Assembly (NCBI GenBank): GCA_002299785.1
Contig: DBNL01000006.1
Coordinates: 1-13,344, forward strand
Direction of reading: 5' to 3'
Length of the DNA stretch: 13,344 nt
Source of the DNA: Verrucomicrobia bacterium UBA673
GTDB lineage: Bacteria > Verrucomicrobiota > Verrucomicrobiia > Limisphaerales > UBA1096
The notes under the pieces are model-generated. The model saw only the letters and a program-made list of their open reading frames with translations, made no database searches and was not told the origin of the DNA. Shown piece by piece: positions 12,621 to 13,344 of the stretch. Positions within the stretch are counted from its first letter, which is position 1. The number at the start of each line of letters is the position of its first letter. The translations under genes were made by a program, and so were the position numbers.

Positions 12621-13344
12621 TCAACGACCGTTCTTGGATGGCGCGCACCATAGACGATTGCGACCAGGTTTCACATTTTCCCTCTTGTACCACTCAAAAG
12701 GCATGAACTCAGCACTACCGCCAAACATTCCGGTGATTGCTCCCTCACTGTGGCGTTTACTGATCCCTTCAGAATAAATCTCTTGGCCGCCTTGCATAAA
12801 AATGACGCCTGGCGTGCTGGATGCATCGTTAAAATTCCCAATCCGCCGCTCGTCAGGCTCCCAAAACAGAACATCATCCGAGTTAAACTGATTCCGCTTG
12901 TGGGTACGGTTATTGAACCAACCATTCGGGAACTTGCCCACTACGCCATTAATGACGTAACTGGAACAATCCTGCAGGCCAGTCCGCCGACGTTCCTCAA
13001 TATCCTTTTCCTTTTCCGCGATGCAAAAGAACGAGCGCTTGTTGCTTGCATACTTCCAGATCTGCCCCTGCTCGGCTCGAAATTTCGACTCTCCCTTGGG
13101 CACGTTTCGGCTAGTGTACTTGTACGCCCAGCCCTCGGTCTGTACACCCCAGTTCGGGTACGGCATGTAGTCGTCATTGTCGTCGGTATACATGTGTACA
13201 GCGAGGAGGAGTTGCTTCTGATTGTTGAGGCAGTTGGTGCGCTGAGCCTGGCTCTTAGCCTTACCCAGAGCCGGTAGCAGCATCGACGCAAGGATGGCAA
13301 TAATCGCAATCACCACAAGTAACTCAATCAGAGTGAAACCTTGA
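12621..13344 (-). CDS. Prepilin-like protein 2, N-terminus cut by window edge
   Basis: The reading frame runs off the right edge, so the true start lies outside. The first visible residues are QGFTLIELLVVIAIIAILAS, which gives a standard glycine-phenylalanine prepilin cleavage site with glutamate at +5. An internal GTG at 13316 falls within this hydrophobic helix and is not the real start. The helix continues to MLLPALGKAKSQAQR, then a globular domain of about 200 residues follows (CLNNQKQLLLAVHMYTDDND, then the end CAPSKNGR). The C-terminal signature is altered: in RHSEGAITGMFGGSAEF, nine residues after the histidine come GG instead of DG. It belongs to the same family as the downstream gene and was probably its tandem partner by duplication, but the two have diverged widely. 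Function unknown; probably a periplasm-facing or surface-fibre protein. Confidence 0.9.
   Translation of the reverse strand, partial: QGFTLIELLVVIAIIAILASMLLPALGKAKSQAQRTNCLNNQKQLLLAVHMYTDDNDDYMPYPNWGVQTEGWAYKYTSRNVPKGESKFRAEQGQIWKYASNKRSFFCIAEKEKDIEERRRTGLQDCSSYVINGVVGKFPNGWFNNRTHKRNQFNSDDVLFWEPDERRIGNFNDASSTPGVIFMQGGQEIYSEGISKRHSEGAITGMFGGSAEFMPFEWYKRENVKPGRNRLWCAPSKNGR

Overview
The window looks like a piece of a Verrucomicrobiota chromosome, or a close relative in the PVC group. The best evidence is two tandem prepilin-like genes with the FTLIELLVVIAIIAILA leader and the C-terminal H-X9-DG signature, a family greatly expanded in Verrucomicrobiota, Lentisphaerota and Planctomycetota. The DNA is moderately GC-rich and most starts lack a good Shine-Dalgarno sequence. 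The phylum is an inference; there is no rRNA gene.

Layout. At the left edge (1-388, minus) lies the start of an L-lactate permease-like transporter, broken by at least three frame disruptions. A divergent spacer of 96 bases separates it from a plus-strand series with short gaps: nuoA (complex I subunit A, without its usual partners), a phosphohexomutase, a sodium:amino-acid symporter of the AGCS family, a five-helix EamA-like membrane protein, and a PaaK-like acyl-CoA ligase whose start overlaps the previous stop. This series converges on a minus-strand series. Read in its own direction from the right edge, that series is prepilin-like protein 2 (cut by the window edge), prepilin-like protein 1, a heparinase II/III-family protein nine bases further on, then dnaE (DNA polymerase III alpha). 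No gene-free stretch exceeds about 100 bases, and I saw no tRNA, rRNA, CRISPR or insertion sequence.

Two observations stand out. First, the AGCS symporter carries an extra domain of about 95 residues between two membrane helices. It closely resembles the globular, calcium-binding domain of the type II secretion major pseudopilin GspG. By analogy with LeuT-fold transporters the loop faces the periplasm, where pseudopilin domains normally sit. Second, the palindrome TTGGCCAA occurs eleven times in 13.3 kb (by hand count), always preceded by C and usually as GCTTGGCCAAGC. It lies in spacers and genes, on genes of both strands and in two codon phases, which suggests a genome-wide DNA-level signal like the cyanobacterial HIP1 element.

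The metabolic genes (sugar-phosphate mutase, amino-acid symporter, acyl-CoA ligase, lost lactate permease) suggest a heterotroph. The prepilin/heparinase group suggests surface or extracellular polysaccharide functions. I see no single pathway joining all the genes.
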